DNA from: Bryopsis sp. KO-2023
Lineage: Eukaryota > Chlorophyta > Ulvophyceae > Bryopsidales > Bryopsidaceae
Direction: 5' to 3'
NCBI GenBank assembly: GCA_030272585.1
Contig: BSYQ01000001.1
Coordinates: 7,192,001-7,256,000 of the forward strand
DNA length: 64,000 nucleotides
Numbering within the stretch: position 1 is the stretch's first letter; every line of letters begins with the position of its first letter. The notes below the pieces were generated by a model. The model had not been told where the DNA came from, ran no database searches, and saw only the letters and a list, made by a program, of their open reading frames with translations. The translations under genes and the position numbers were made by a program. This document shows positions 36,181 to 48,345 of this stretch, one piece after another.

Positions 36181-37082
36181 TTATGAGTTGTGTTTGAAGA
36201 ATTTGAGGCTGAACCAGCTGACGATGGCCTGCACAAACAGCAACAGCGTCATAATTGTGGAATTATAACGAAGGAAATTGTGTTTTCAACACTTGCTTTC
36301 ATCATGCCCACACAGTAAATTGGTCAGATAGAAGGATGGCTCACCGCAAAGATTGATGCTGGGATTGTGAGCGGCACCAGAAAGCAATAGAACCTGGAGT
36401 AGGAGATGCAGAAATGTGGAGGTGGGTCACACCATCAGCCAAGCCACTAAATTGAATCAGCAAACTTACCAGTCATCATGCATCCATTGCAGAAGCTTGG
36501 GAACATTTTCTCCCTCTGGCAGCCCAACAAACTTCGCCTGTGCAACGAGACAGGTCTGAATTGTCGATTCTTGTCGCAACTCTCTGGTGCATCAGTAACG
36601 AATTGAAAAGTGTGATACATATCAATCGTTTGGGGGGGGGGGGGCTGGAGTGTTCTTACCACTACGGACAGAGCAACGAAAAGAAACAGCCCCGACGATA
36701 AAACAAGCAGGGAGCCCCTGCAGCACAGACTTTCTCAGATCACGCCTTACGATAAGACAGCGAGATCACACGAAAGCACGTCGAAAACTCACCCTACGAG
36801 AAGAAGGTCTCTCCTGTCGACCGCAGGTTGGCTGTCTGTATCCCTCAGCAAGTCCTGTGTGCGGAAACCGAAAAAGAACGAGACTGGTTCAGTAACTGAA
36901 CAACGGCAACGCTTCCATCGATCCAGCGCTTGTCAGGTGATTGCTTTAAGAAAGCGGCCGACCTCCAAATTGTGTGTGGAAGCAACGCGCCTCCATCGAC
37001 GTTGCAGAGACGAGCGAGAGCGACGACTCGAGCCCACCATTCCCTCTGCGAATGACGACCTGCTGGGAGCCCAGCCGTCCAT
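36181..37082 (-). CDS. PIGY: PIG-Y: subunit of GPI-GlcNAc transferase
   Basis: Six small exons, 36963-37082, 36793-36854, 36660-36717, 36470-36537, 36345-36393, 36181-36228, join in phase to 134 residues. Two membrane segments are visible: LLVLSSGLFLFVALSVV and YCFLVPLTIPASIFAAIVSWF. The protein ends with LKFFKHNS, matching the conserved end of PIG-Y (human …LFRHN; plant …MFKHA) after the typical YYCFLVPLT-like stretch. PIG-Y regulates the first step of GPI-anchor synthesis in the ER membrane. The four 3' exons are well supported by conservation. The first exon (ATG at 37082, Arg/Ser-rich leader) is supported only by phase and splice sites. The start lies 105 bp from the divergent WRAP73 start. 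Confidence 0.75.
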
Positions 37083-37187
37083 GTCTGTCTGTGCTCAAGA
37101 AAATCACACTCACTATCTCGTCAGCAGCGACGACTTGAAAAATCCAGTAGTAATGCCTCAGGGAAACCACTCGCCGTGTTGCTGGCA
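37083..37187. promoter_or_regulatory. Very short divergent promoter interval (PIG-Y / WRAP73)
   Basis: Only 105 bp separate the two proposed start codons, so the promoters necessarily overlap the leaders or first exons. No TATA-like element is seen. The inference is from arrangement only. Confidence 0.4.
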
Positions 37188-39102
37188 ATGGACTTCAGCG
37201 AGACGTATCGATACTCGGGCCCCAGTCCTGCGTTTTCCCCGGATGGTAGATACATAGCGGTGGTGGTGGAATATCGACTTCTTGTTCGCGACTGGCAAAC
37301 ACTGCGTGTGGTCCAGCTGTACTCCTGTTTGGATAAAATCCAGCACTTCGAATGGTCGTCAGACTCGAATTACATCTTGTGCGGACTCTATGATAGAGCG
37401 ATAGTACAAGTTTGGTCGGTGGAAGACCCGGAGTGGACGTGCAAGATCGACGAAGGTCCAGCGGGGATCACCGGCGCCAGGTGGTGTCCGGACGCGAGGA
37501 GCATATTGGTGACCGCGGATTTTCAGCTGAAGGCGACGATATGGTCGCTGACGGACAGACAGCGCGTTTACATCAAGGGACCCAAGTTCGCTGACAAGGG
37601 AATTGCGTTCAGTCCAGACGGAGAGCACCTCGTGGTGACGGAGGTAACTCGGTTTGCCGTGACGTTTGTGGTGTTGTGGCGGGGAGGCACAGTTAGTGAA
37701 GCGCGGGAAAATCTGGCCAATCACTAAATTAATAAAGAAACAAAAAATCTCACAGGGCCTCACATCATGATTTCAGAAGCAATCCATGCAATGATCCTGT
37801 CAGATTTAAGCTGTTCTTTAGAGGTCTTCAGCTGGGTTGCTTTTTTTTTGCCAATAAGTGAACCATAAATGCAAGGAGAGGCAGGATGCTCAAACTGATT
37901 GATTGAACCCTTTCTGTTGAACCCTTTCTGAACATGTGATTGAGATTGTTGGGTGTTTGTAATAAGAGGAAGGACTGCAAGGACTTCTTGATCATCTTGA
38001 CCTGCAGCGATTGGAAAGCCAAGATTCGGTTCCAGGTGGATACCTTTGACTTGTCGAACGTAGCATGGAGCCCCCGAGGGGATGTGCTTGCAGTTTGGGA
38101 CAATTCCCTGAATTACAAAATTCTGCTGTACTCCATGGAGGGCAAGAATTTGGGGACGTATAGCGCATACGAGGGGGCCCTCGGAATCAAATCGGCGTCC
38201 TGGTCGCCAGCTGGAGAGTTCATTTCGGTTGGGAGTTTCGATCAGATGCTCAGATTGCTCAACAACGTTTCTTGGGAACCCACCCTGACTTGCCCGCATC
38301 AGCATGTAGTCAGCTCTCCCGCTTCGGTTGTGGTCTACAAAGAACTGGAGGAAATTGTGCCTGGTGTGAGCCGAAAATCAACAGCAGCGAAATATGTGGT
38401 GTCCGATGTACCAGTCTCGATTCCAAACGTGAAGCCTCCCATGGACAAGCCAGATCCAAAGCTGGGGGTTGGTGAGTCTGAGAGGAAGGCAAACCCCTAG
38501 CTTTTTCAAGAATTCATGTCGGGGTTTTATGTTTTGCAGGACACTACAGGATTACCTGTGCAGATGCTTTTCGAGACCATGGCTGGCTTCATTCCCAGCA
38601 TTTCGATAAACCGTTTTCTAGTTTTCCCACCAAATTCCACCTGCACCCTGATTCTTCTTAAAGAGCTTTAAGACTTGGAGCAACACTAGCTCGACTCCAT
38701 TATGTCACATTTATGTGCAGTTATAAGAGAGATTGAGTTGAACGGACCTCTGTTTCAGGGCTGCAAGCTTGGAGCGGCAACGGAAGGTACCTGGCAACTC
38801 GAAATGATAACATGCCTTCGGCGATCTGGGTATGGGAGCCCGCAGAATCCCACCTGGTCGCTGTTCTCCTTCAGAAGCACGCTGTGAAATGTTTTGAATG
38901 GGAGCCGGAATCAGAAAATCTGGCTGTTTGCTGTGGGACTTCGAGGGTATACATGTGGTCACCCGCTGGCGCTTCTGTGGTTCACATTCCTTTGGACAAT
39001 TTCCAGGCGGTGGGAATCAAGTGGAGCCACTCTGGGTCTGGATTCGTTATGACTGACGCAGAATCCTTCTGTGTGGGTTACATTATGAATGACGATGAGT
39101 GA
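37188..39102 (+). CDS. WRAP73: WRAP73 (WDR8): centriole/spindle-pole WD-repeat protein
   Basis: Three exons, 37188-37643, 37967-38471, 38759-39102, join in phase to 434 residues. The start MDFSETYRYS…FSPDGRYIAVVVEYRLLVRD, then LYSCLDKIQHFEWSSDS, WSVEDPEWTCKIDEG, RKDCKDFLIILTCSDW, LLYSMEGKNLGTYSAYEGAL, WSPAGEFISVGSFD, YLATRNDNMPSAIWVWE and VYMWSPAGA, follow human WRAP73 closely through the whole length (human about 460 residues). WRAP73 is a WD40 propeller protein that works with SSX2IP/Msd1-type partners at centrosomes and spindle poles, and in ciliogenesis in animals. The start is the first ATG and matches the family N-terminus. No missing regions were seen. Confidence 0.92.
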
Positions 39103-40501
39103 AGTTTGGTGTTGGAGCAGATCCAATGGGGAATGAGGGAATGGCAGTTGTAGTAGACTGGGGATGAATTGCTGGTCCCTAGATAGATTAGAGCAGTGTA
39201 TGGGGGGAATAAGTGTGGAGTCGGAGAATATGTAAAGTACTGGACTTGGGAATGAACAAGAAATGTGGATTCGTTCCAGCAACATCTCCATTTGGAATCA
39301 CAACAATTCCTCTCGGTTTATTCTGTGAAGCGGCCGAGATCACAGCCTGCGTTTTCCTTCAACACATTCATCTGCAAAACCCAAACGATAGTGGAGGTTC
39401 ATCAATCCGGAAAGCAACTGCGGCGCCGCCACACCGCGTTCACCCAAACAAAGAAATCGTTGGCCTTGAGAGTTGTTGGCATTGTTGCTGGACGCTCATA
39501 GGAGTTGTTTATGCAACTACAGGGTCGCTGTGGTGTTCGTAGCTGATATATACCAGATGTATACGTGCGTCGGGCCCATAATCCTTGTTTGGGTGCATTC
39601 CCCTGTCACGCCGCCATGCCCCGAATTCTCTCGCGACAAGAAGCTCGCAAACGTTGGATCCATAGACGTCGCGCCCTTCAACAGCAGATAATTGCTGGGA
39701 AGAACGCACGCGGCTCTGTCCGTCCGTTTATCAGCACGATTCTGGCAGTTCCAGAACAACCAGAGTTCGTTGAATTTCAGGAGACGATGTGGGCGCTATT
39801 GTGTCTCAATAGATCCCATTACACGGGGAATCGGTCTTCATTCTGGACTTGTGATCGCCAGAGTGGGTCAAGGGGGTCCCGTTTGGGTCGGGTTGAACCT
39901 CGAATAGCACAATGAACGAGTCCATGACTTGCGCAAGAAGCAGGAGATACCGATGGAGCAAAGCTGCTCGTAAAGTGCGCGTGGCCGAGTCGGACCTTCC
40001 AGCGTGCACCCCTGCGCTTGTAAGTGTTTCTTTGGAGAGAAAAGCGTTCTTGTTTTGGCGCGCGCGAATTCTCCGAACCAGCGGGTGGTTCGTCGAAGCC
40101 GCCTCTTTTCCTTTTCTGTCTATTTTTTGGAGTGTGTTGAAAGTCTCCTGGACGTCTATTTCCAACGTCCAGGGATTGCTTTCGCCCCACATACATCCCT
40201 CCTTTTCCTAACTGGGTTGCCTTTGCGGTGCAGGCGAACGACGAAGGTGAAAACGAAACTGCTTCTGCGAGTTGTGTCGAAACACGAAACGCGCGCGCGT
40301 CCAAGCCCCCCCCCCCGGAAATTCGCTAGCGATTGATCATGATGTCAGATGCCCCATGTCCACATCTCCCTTTCGACATGAAAGGCAAATTTGGACTTCT
40401 TGAGTTTTGGAAAAAATCCAGGGTCTGACCTGATAAAAGAAAAGAAACTCAACAACTGCATATCATGAAACGAAGTTAGTTTGCTTTTGGGTGTAAAACA
40501 G
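39103..40501. other. Interval upstream of the EDM2-like gene; may contain its missing 5' exons
   Basis: It holds the WRAP73 3' UTR and, probably, the promoter and unresolved first exon(s) of the EDM2-like gene. A + frame from about 39616 (MPRILSRQEARKRW…) and a strong donor-like GTAAGT near 40020 suggest an upstream exon, but no phase-consistent join to the exon at 40502 was found. A GC-rich alternating CG stretch lies near 40290-40310. Confidence 0.35.
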
Positions 40502-43500
40502 AGGGACGGAACGAAACCGAAGAGGAGGAGATTGGCCTTGGCCTTGTGTGTGCGACATGTTTCGGAGCTGGTCGAGGAGTGATCGAATGCTCCGAGTGCC
40601 TTCGTGGATTCCATGCACATGGTAAGAAAAAACAGGCTCTTTCGTATACCGAGTTGCACCTCGACTTCAGGAGATGTCCAGCTGTTCTCAAGCCTTTAAA
40701 AGGGGTTCATGCGTACAGGGGATTTGCTCATGATAGTTTGTGATTTGTGGGGAAATACAGGAGGACATGGGTGCAACCCACTACACCTTGATCCTGAAGA
40801 GGCGGAGGCGGTTCTGGCGTCAGACTCGTTCAAATGTCCAAATTGCACAGCAAATCGAGACCAATGCCACAGCTGCAAGAAGGAGGGATTGTGTGTGGAG
40901 CCCAACGAGACATTGTTCATGTACGTGTTGGAGCATGTGCATGGTTCATATTCTCTTTGAATTTTGATTGCAACCTTGCCACTGTGTGGTGACCCTCGGG
41001 TGAAATCGAGGACTAAACAGCATTGGTCTGGGGCATGGATCTTTGTTGGAAGGATCAAGCATACTGATAGAAGCATGTGTGTTGCGATGGTGCCAGTCCT
41101 TGCACTCCTAATCGACTCTGCTTGCAATGATATGCAGGATGAGCACCAGAAAAATATCATGTGTGTGTCCTGCTGGTTTCAGGTGTTTGTTGTCGAATTG
41201 CAATCTGATTCACTGCGGTGAATGCCAGAGGGGAGAACATCGGAGGACCATTTGCCCTCGCCATTTGTGTGCAGGGTGCAAGCAGACTTCCAACGGATCC
41301 GCCGCCTTGCTCGAGTGCGAGCGGTGCTCCGTGAGTTACCACAGGGATTGCCTGCCAGATTCCTTGGTTTTGAATGGAAGGGTGCGACATGAAGAAGGGA
41401 AATTTATCTGCACCAAGCATCAAGCGGGCGATCGAAGAGAAGGAGTCCGATTTACGGATGATGTGCTTGCACAGTGGAGGCAGACCACACTCAAGGAAAT
41501 AGGAGGGGTGCTGTCCCGAAAGCGAGTTCACTTGAAGGTAAACGACGTTCGGCACTGGATGGCTGGAAATAGAGGAGAGTGACACAGCAATGGAAAGGAG
41601 CGTGGAAGGTTTCCGAGAACCTGAGAATTGTGGGGCTCAGAATTTCTTTAAAGAATTTCTCCGTGACTGGTGGTGTTGTTGTCTGGTGTTCTGCAGAGGC
41701 GCGTCATTCCATTGGAGGGGACAGGGAAGCTCCTGAAACCATCATATTATTCTGACGAACCTGCTGTTCCAGACTCCAACCTGGATCGCCCCACCCTTCG
41801 TTCCTCGAAGCATTTTGCGGATACCAGAACTGAGAAAAGAAAAATAGTGTGGGAAGCGCCCCCTCGATCATCAGCCAAAAGGCGAGCGTCCACCGAAGCA
41901 CTGGAGGAGATCGACGATGACTACTTGTTTGGGTGCGATGGGCAGTTCGAGGCCGAGATCAGGCAACAGCTTCTAGCGAAGCGAAATGTCAAGAATCGGT
42001 TGAAAGTGTTCTACCCCCATGACAGCGATCCTCCCAGACCTGTGAATTGGAGCCGGTTGAAAAATTTTGAGAGGCTGAAAAAGGCCAGAAATAATGGGCA
42101 AGTGGAGCCGCACGTCTTTGCCATGGTGAGAGATACTTCCTCGAAATCGCATCGCTACTATGACCATTATTATTACTGTTTTGCTGCAGTTGAATTGTTT
42201 TCTTTTCTCTTACGGGAAGTTTTGACCGGCGGTTGCAGGAAGTGGATCGGTTCGTTCCCATTCAGCAAACGATCGAGCGTTATCTTGGGCCGATCCTCCA
42301 TGGCGATAGGTACACTTCGTTTGGTCGGCATTTCACAAAGGATGAGGTTATGAGCAAGGTTGTGGATCAAGTGATATCGCATGCTGCCCACGGAGATATG
42401 ATTGTCGACATGACGTGCGGTGCCAATACATTCGTCCCAGCAGTGAAAGCAAGAGCAAGTCAACTGGGTGCAAAGGCAAGTCGAAACATAATTGTTTTTT
42501 TTAACAGACCATGGCGGACAAAATCCTATAACAAGTTTGTGGAAAGGTCCTTTCAGCGATGGATGGGCTGTGTGAAACTTTCGGCATCGATGCCAGAAGA
42601 ATGTCAAGCTGAAAGAAAGACATTCTCTTTCCCTGTAAATCTGATCAGCATTCAACGAAGGGAAAACGGTGTTGAAAATCACTTTTGCAAGCAGATTGTA
42701 CCTTCCAGCAAGGGGTGTTCTAACCACCTTCTGTGGGTTTTAGATGACTGGGAAGTCCTTTGATGTTATCGTCCCATACAACGCGGAGGATTGGGTGCAA
42801 GAGTCATGGTTCAACGTAAGAAGCGAGGATCTCTGCACAGACATCGACCATTTGATCATCGGGATCAACCCACCCTTTGGAATGAATGGAAACTTGGCGG
42901 GGAAATTCGTACAACATGCCGCCGATCTGGAAGCCAGGTTGATCTTCTTGATCGTCCCACCAAAAACCAAGAATCCTTTGGGCTACAAGGTGATCTATGA
43001 GGACGACCAGCTGTGCAGAAAGAAAGGATCCAGAGGGCACAGGGAAAAAGGGTGAGTTCGGAACGGAGTGGGGTGTTGTCTGAGAGAATCTGATTTGGAA
43101 AATCAAGATCCATTTTTTGCTTCTGAAGGCGCTTATGAATGTGTCCATTCGGGCAAAACCATTCAAACAATCGTGTGTGGCATTTTCAGGGCTGCGTTTT
43201 ATCTCCCCTCCAACAGACTTGAATCATGGAGCGCAGTGACACCACACTTCAGAATTTTGGAGAGGGTGGATCCTCCCGTGGTCACAAACCTTCGATATAT
43301 ACAGCAGCCCACGCAGTCTCCCAGCCCCATGCACTTGTTGGGTAGCATCGACTATCGACCCTTCCAACAAAACAACAAGATATCCGAACTTCATGCTCCC
43401 ACCCCGCTGGATCAACGCACTATGAAACCGCCTGTGCCTTTATTCAATGCTCCGAAGATGGCTGTGGTTTCTGGGACGGGTGGCTTGGGGGGTGCTGGTC

Positions 43501-44099
43501 ATCATGGGGATTTCGTGCCGATGCCAACATTTTTGACACCCGCTACGATAGATCGGCCTTTCAGAGTGATTGCGGAAAGACCTGTCAACTGTGATCCGAT
43601 GCCGGCCTCATTGGATGCCTTTCCTCGGACACCTTCCACGAAACCCTCCTCGAACAGCCCTTCCAGCAATCCATTCCGAGCAGACGGCGACAGAACAAGA
43701 GAGTACAGTCCGGACGGGTGCGGCACATTGACGCTTTCCACTGTCTGGGGCGCCAAAGCTTCGAACCCATTGCATGGGCGTGGTTTGAAAGGGATGAAAA
43801 CTGTGGATTTGAGGACGCAGAGGGTTGGATCCATGGGGTTAATCCCGGCACCCGTCGCTCAAGATCGACCGCTGGCCCCTCCTCGACAGCACCAGGTACA
43901 GAACAATGCAACCACGGCTGCTCCGTACTGTGGCACAACTCGCATCGAGAGAAGGGAAACCACAGGTTTGGTCGGCCAGCCGATGCACACGATGAGTTTG
44001 CAGAACATCGGCAGGAAGACGAGGGAAATTCGGACGATGGAGGTGATAGAGTATGAAAACAGGGATGATGATGAGCCGATGCCAGGAAAGCTGCGATGA
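40502..44099 (+). CDS. EDM2-like protein: PHD fingers plus methyltransferase-like domain (5' end unresolved)
   Basis: Seven exons join in phase: 40502-40621, 40761-40920, 41183-41537, 41697-42125, 42239-42475, 42744-43051, 43190-44099 (about 840 residues plus an unknown start). The PHD-type Cys/His cluster includes CATCFGAGRGVIECSECLRGFH, CPNCTANRDQCHSCKK and CERCSVSYHRDCLP. The C-terminal half matches EDM2: YLGPILHGDRYTSFGRHFTK, GDMIVDMTCGAN (SAM-fold-like), LIIGINPPFGMN, RLIFLIVPPKT, IYEDDQL, AFYLPSNRLESW. In Arabidopsis EDM2 is a chromatin protein recognising histone marks and controlling intronic heterochromatin, alternative polyadenylation and transposon silencing. The intron 42476-42743 uses a GC donor (AAG|GCAAGT). 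The last 250 residues are Pro/Ser-rich and not conserved. Methyltransferase activity is unproven. Confidence 0.85.
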
Positions 44100-44666
44100 T
44101 GCATTGGTTGGTCGAAGAGTTTTGTGGGGAAGCCTTATGTATTTTTAGTGTACAGTGCATCATCTTTTGTTTTGGGGGGTTCCATGATGACCGTACGAAA
44201 CTTGATTCATACATTTTTTGGGGGGGGGATTTGCGTTCCAACTTTTCTCTTAACCTTACAGATAGGTAGATAGGGGATGGGTGGGTGGGTGGGGGTGGTG
44301 GTGGTGGGGTACTGTTTGCCAATCCATTATTTTTTGGGGGAGGGGGGGTAGATTGTGGCTGGGGAGGGGTCTGTAGAAGTGGATTTGGTGTGTCTGTCAA
44401 CAACGAATATGTGTGTGGCTCCTCCAACTATGACTCTTCTGCTTCTGCGCATTCCCTGATCACACAACACTCTGCAGAAAACAATGCTTGTCAAAGTTTT
44501 TGGCTTGAATCATCGCCAGAAATGTGGCAATCCACGAATATTTTAGGTCCGGTCATTCCTCTCTATCCAAACGCAAACAGAAATCTACATTCCAGAGGCG
44601 TTCATAGCTCTCCCCTGACGTCTTAACTCCAATAATCGTCGCGCCACTTTGTCCGTATCTGGCGCA
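44100..44666. other. Gene-free interval with G-rich runs
   Basis: It holds the EDM2-like 3' UTR and the promoter of the next + gene. Several G-runs and GGT repeats lie at 44220-44350. No coding signal. Confidence 0.5.
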
Positions 44667-47134
44667 ATGAGTATCGAGAACTGCAGGCCACCTCTTATGG
44701 ATGTACAAGCCCCGGACTCACCGAGCCAAGGTGTGAATTTGCCCGATCAGCAAAAGCAAAAACGGGCACCCACAGCTCCAGTCAGACATGGAAGTGCATT
44801 GCAGGTGTTTCGTCCATGGACTATGAGAGGTTAAAAAAGGAGGTTAAAAATCTGAGGACAGAAAAAAAGGAAGTGCTCAGAGTCAGACAAGCAAAGAAAG
44901 AGGTGAATCAACCAAAGAAAAAACAAGAGCGAACGAGTTGTCAATAATATGTTCGATTTCAGCGGACACTCAATTAACTCAACATATAAGTCAGGATTCA
45001 TGTGTTGAACTTTATTCAACTCGTGGTGAAACTTTTCTTCCAACAATTCCCAATGCCACCAGCATTTGATTGAAGTAAAACTTCAGTGTTTTCTTATTTC
45101 TTTTTGTTGGGCCAGGTTGCTGCTCAAAATGCAATTGCAATGCGTGAAGACTGGGAGGCCAGGCTTGCTGTGCAGGAAGCCACCATCAACAAATTGAAAG
45201 CTCACCTCAATGACACCAACCAGAGGTCCAGCAAAATGAGAACACACTACGAAAGGTGGGGAGGACACAGAAATCAAAGAAAAAGAGATACTTCCAGAAA
45301 CGATAACGGCCCGTGTTCTTTCTTATCTGGGTGTCAGTCTTTTCTATCTTTTTTTGTTGTTTTTTTTGGGGGGAGGTGCATTTCAAGTAAAGGCTGAGTT
45401 TTCTTGCTCAGGAGAGATAAGGCGGCCACAATAAAGTATGAAAAATCCTGTCGGTCCCTGGAGGATGAAAGGCTTAAGCATAGAAACGAAATCGAGGAGC
45501 TAAAGAAGGGATTCGAAACCAAATTAATCTTCGAAAGGAAAAATCGAGAAGAGCAATTGGAGGAGCGCGACAAGGCCATGGTGGGATGGTGCGATTTCAG
45601 GCATCTTTTTTCTGCTGTGTTTTCTTGGTTTCTGGTGGAAGAATGCCAGCTCTGCCGAATTGCTTCATTGTGCTTGATAATCAGCTGCTATTTTTTTTTT
45701 CAGTGTGATGTACACATTCTCTAGAGAAAAAGAAAGAAATGACACACACTCACAGCTGTATGGATTTGCATGGATTTCTGAATCCTTTGCACCATCACCA
45801 TGTTTTTCGAGATCATTTAACTGATGTTATTTGTTTCTTTTCTCCCCATGTTTGCAAAGGATGCTCTTCGAGAAAGGGTTGAGTTGGAAAAGGAAGTAGT
45901 CGTTCAGGAGATCGTAAAAGAATGCGAAGAAAAAGTCAGCGCCATGAAAGATAAATGCTTGGAAGCTACAAGCCGATTGAACGAGGTGGAAAACAACTGG
46001 TGGGTTTTAAAAACTGAAACCTGACCAAAAAAAAATTTGGAGATCGATAAGCAGAGCAGCTATTGGTGTCACTTCAGACTTGATACCAGGAGGGGTTTAA
46101 AAACGCAAGGTTCAAAAGAAGGTTGTTTTGATCTGGTCTGACAGGAGGATGTCATACGATGCTCTGAAACTGAAGAGAGAGGCAGCATTGGAAACTATTC
46201 ATGATAAAGATACTCATGTCAACTTGGTAGGTCAAATCAGCTGGAAAGCATCTTATATATATAAATATAATATATATAGATATATATAATTAATATTCTT
46301 AATGATTGGTCATAATTGCACAATTGGATGTTTAGTTTTTTGTACTTCTCTGGGAATTATAAGATGCTGGTAGCTAGAATTCAATTCAACTGAAATCATG
46401 CTGCTTGCAGCTGGAGGCGACCATCCAGCAGCTGCGCAAGGAAATCGACCTTTTGGAAGATAGACGTGAAAAGGACAAAGCAGAAATCAAGGCGGCAAAG
46501 GAGGATCTCGAAAAAGAACAGCTGAGTAACCAAGCTGAGGTTTGTTCGCTCAGAGAGCAGCAGGAGAAGCAGGTCCGAAAAAATGAATACGCACTGTTGC
46601 AGAAAGGAGGAAATTGGTGTGTGCTTTCAGTTATTCAATGTGGTGGCGTGTGCAAGGGGTCCTCATGAACTGTTCGTCCAACAATATGGTTGATTATTTT
46701 TTTCTTTGATGTGGTTTTGGACAACACTCTCTGACTGGAAGTCGTTTTGGTTTTTTCCCCTTGCCTCCAGATGGAAATGGTGAGGGAGCAAAGATCGAAG
46801 GAACTGCAAACCATCCAGTCTCAAATAGAAAGTGTTCTATCCTCAAAGAATGAAGCCATACAACAGTTGACAAGAAAGTTGAAGGTACTCCATTTCGGGG
46901 TCACTCCTCAAAAAACAAAACAAAAAAAACAGAAACCTCCCGATGTTGAAGTTCTTCAAAATTTTCAGCATTGCCTGAGCAAAAAACCCAGAAAATTGAC
47001 CGATGCTTTGCCGACGCTCGACTGAGGGACATTAAAGAGGGGGGAAATGTGTGAATGTGCAGGAATCGAATTCGGCAGCCAAAGCTCTGGAGGCGAAAAT
47101 GGAACAGTGGAAAACTCAGCTGAAAGAATGTTGA
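44667..47134 (+). CDS. Long coiled-coil protein, possibly centrosomal
   Basis: Nine exons, 44667-44730, 44805-44902, 45116-45255, 45412-45580, 45860-45999, 46145-46226, 46411-46572, 46771-46884, 47063-47134, join in phase to 346 residues. After a short Pro-rich start the protein is almost wholly helical coiled coil, with heptads such as VAAQNAIAMREDWEARLAVQ, LRKEIDLLEDRREKDKAEI and ESVLSSKNEAIQQLTRKLKE. No other domain is visible. The pattern recalls the C-terminal coiled coils of centriolar proteins such as CEP131, but coiled coils attract false matches, so I do not assign a family. Local context (WRAP73 nearby) makes a cytoskeletal role plausible but unproven. An AT-rich (TATA)n tract lies in the intron at 46255-46290. 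Confidence 0.68.
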
Positions 47135-47454
47135 CAAAGTTCGTCCTCTTTCTTTTTTTTTTGTGAGATTTTTTTCTTGGGAATTGTTCGGGTTATTTAC
47201 ACAGAAACACTCATTTTTTTTTCAAAATTATGTTTAAAGACGAAAACACTTCATGTAAAAGGGGATTCAATGAGTGCTCGAAGCGATTGGACTCTCAATC
47301 ACGCTACCCATGGTGTCCAATCGCCCTACCATCAGCGCGCACGTATTCGCTGACAGAGGGCGAGCCAGCATGAGCGCACCCACACTGGCCAGGGCAACTG
47401 CTCGATTCAGACGAATCCACGCAAGCATTCAAAGATAGTGTTCCAGCTACCACC
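47135..47454. other. Short intergenic interval upstream of enoyl-CoA hydratase
   Basis: 320 bp with a T-rich 3' UTR-like part and a GC-richer part just before the next ATG, presumably the promoter. No other feature seen. Confidence 0.4.
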
Positions 47455-48345
47455 ATGCTTCGACAGTTGTGGAAAAGGGCGACGCCCCTCTCTGTTTCGC
47501 GAAGTACCTCGTTGAACAAGTGGGTCGATCGCATAGAAGCGCGCTGGGTATCGCAAATGTCGCTCCCTGATGCGTTCGAAACCATCGAGTTTACCAAGCA
47601 GGGTGGTGTGGGCCTGCTGACTCTGAACCGCCCTGACAGTTTGAACGCGGTGTCGTCGCTAATGACTCGCGAAATCTTTACCGTCTTGCGAGGCGTCGAC
47701 GGCGATCCCAAGATAATGGCCACGGTGCTGACAGGTAAGGGGTCCGTGTTCTGCGCTGGAGCGGACTTGAAGGAAATACAAGCTTGGGTTGAGAGCGGGG
47801 ACAAGGAACAGAGCGGCCTTGGCGAGTGGAAGCGTTTCGGAGAGATCCAAAAGCCAGTAATAGGGGCCGTCAACGGGGCTGCACTAGGCGGTGGAAGCGA
47901 GATCGCGATGATGTGTGACGTTGTCGTCGCGAGCGAAAACGCTTACTTCGGCCAGCCAGAAGTGCAGGTGGGGCTTATCCCAGGAATGGGAGCTACCCAG
48001 AGGCTGATCAGAGCCGTCGGGAAGTCGAAAGCGATGGAAATGATACTGACGGGAGAGAAACGTGGGATGAAAGCGGAGGAGGCTCTGCAACGAGGGCTGG
48101 TTAGCAAAGTCGTCAAGACCGGCGACGTGGTGTCGGAGGCGATGAAAATAGCGGATAGAATCAGCCAGCTTTCTGTTCCTGTCGTGATCAAAGCGAAACA
48201 GTGCGTGAAGGCGGCTGAACCAGATTTGACGGAGGGTCTGCGTCTTGAATACGAGATGTTCTTGTCGTGTTTCGATGTGGAGGATTCGAAGGAGGGGATG
48301 CGCGCTTTCTTTGAAAAAAGGAAGCCCGTTTGGAAGCACGAGTGA
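47455..48345 (+). CDS. Mitochondrial enoyl-CoA hydratase (crotonase family)
   Basis: One uninterrupted frame of 296 residues. The first ~30 residues (MLRQLWKRATPLSVSRSTSL) are basic and hydroxylated, a typical mitochondrial presequence. The crotonase core is complete: GVGLLTLNRPDSLNAVS, oxyanion-hole segment FCAGADLKEI, AVNGAALGGGSEIAMMCD with the first catalytic Glu, and AYFGQPEVQVGLIPGMGATQ with the second, then MEMILTGEKRGMKAEEALQRGLV. This fits the short-chain hydratase (ECHS1-type) that hydrates 2-enoyl-CoA in beta-oxidation and branched-chain amino-acid breakdown. Ser replaces the usual Cys before the catalytic Glu, which should be tolerated. It is intronless in an intron-rich neighbourhood. 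The enzyme could also be an isomerase/hydratase of broader specificity. Confidence 0.9.
   Translation: MLRQLWKRATPLSVSRSTSLNKWVDRIEARWVSQMSLPDAFETIEFTKQGGVGLLTLNRPDSLNAVSSLMTREIFTVLRGVDGDPKIMATVLTGKGSVFCAGADLKEIQAWVESGDKEQSGLGEWKRFGEIQKPVIGAVNGAALGGGSEIAMMCDVVVASENAYFGQPEVQVGLIPGMGATQRLIRAVGKSKAMEMILTGEKRGMKAEEALQRGLVSKVVKTGDVVSEAMKIADRISQLSVPVVIKAKQCVKAAEPDLTEGLRLEYEMFLSCFDVEDSKEGMRAFFEKRKPVWKHE

Noticed and set aside
39692-39907. A frame containing TRGIGLHSGLVIARV, recalling the GxGLHSG motif of the lipid A enzyme LpxC
   Set aside because: The frame stops soon after, no further LpxC motifs (histidine zinc ligands) occur nearby, and no splice-consistent continuation was found. Most likely coincidence.
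43585-44427. 280-codon minus-strand frame rich in Pro/Ser
   Set aside because: It overlaps the well-phased terminal exon of the EDM2-like gene on the other strand and has no splice or domain support.
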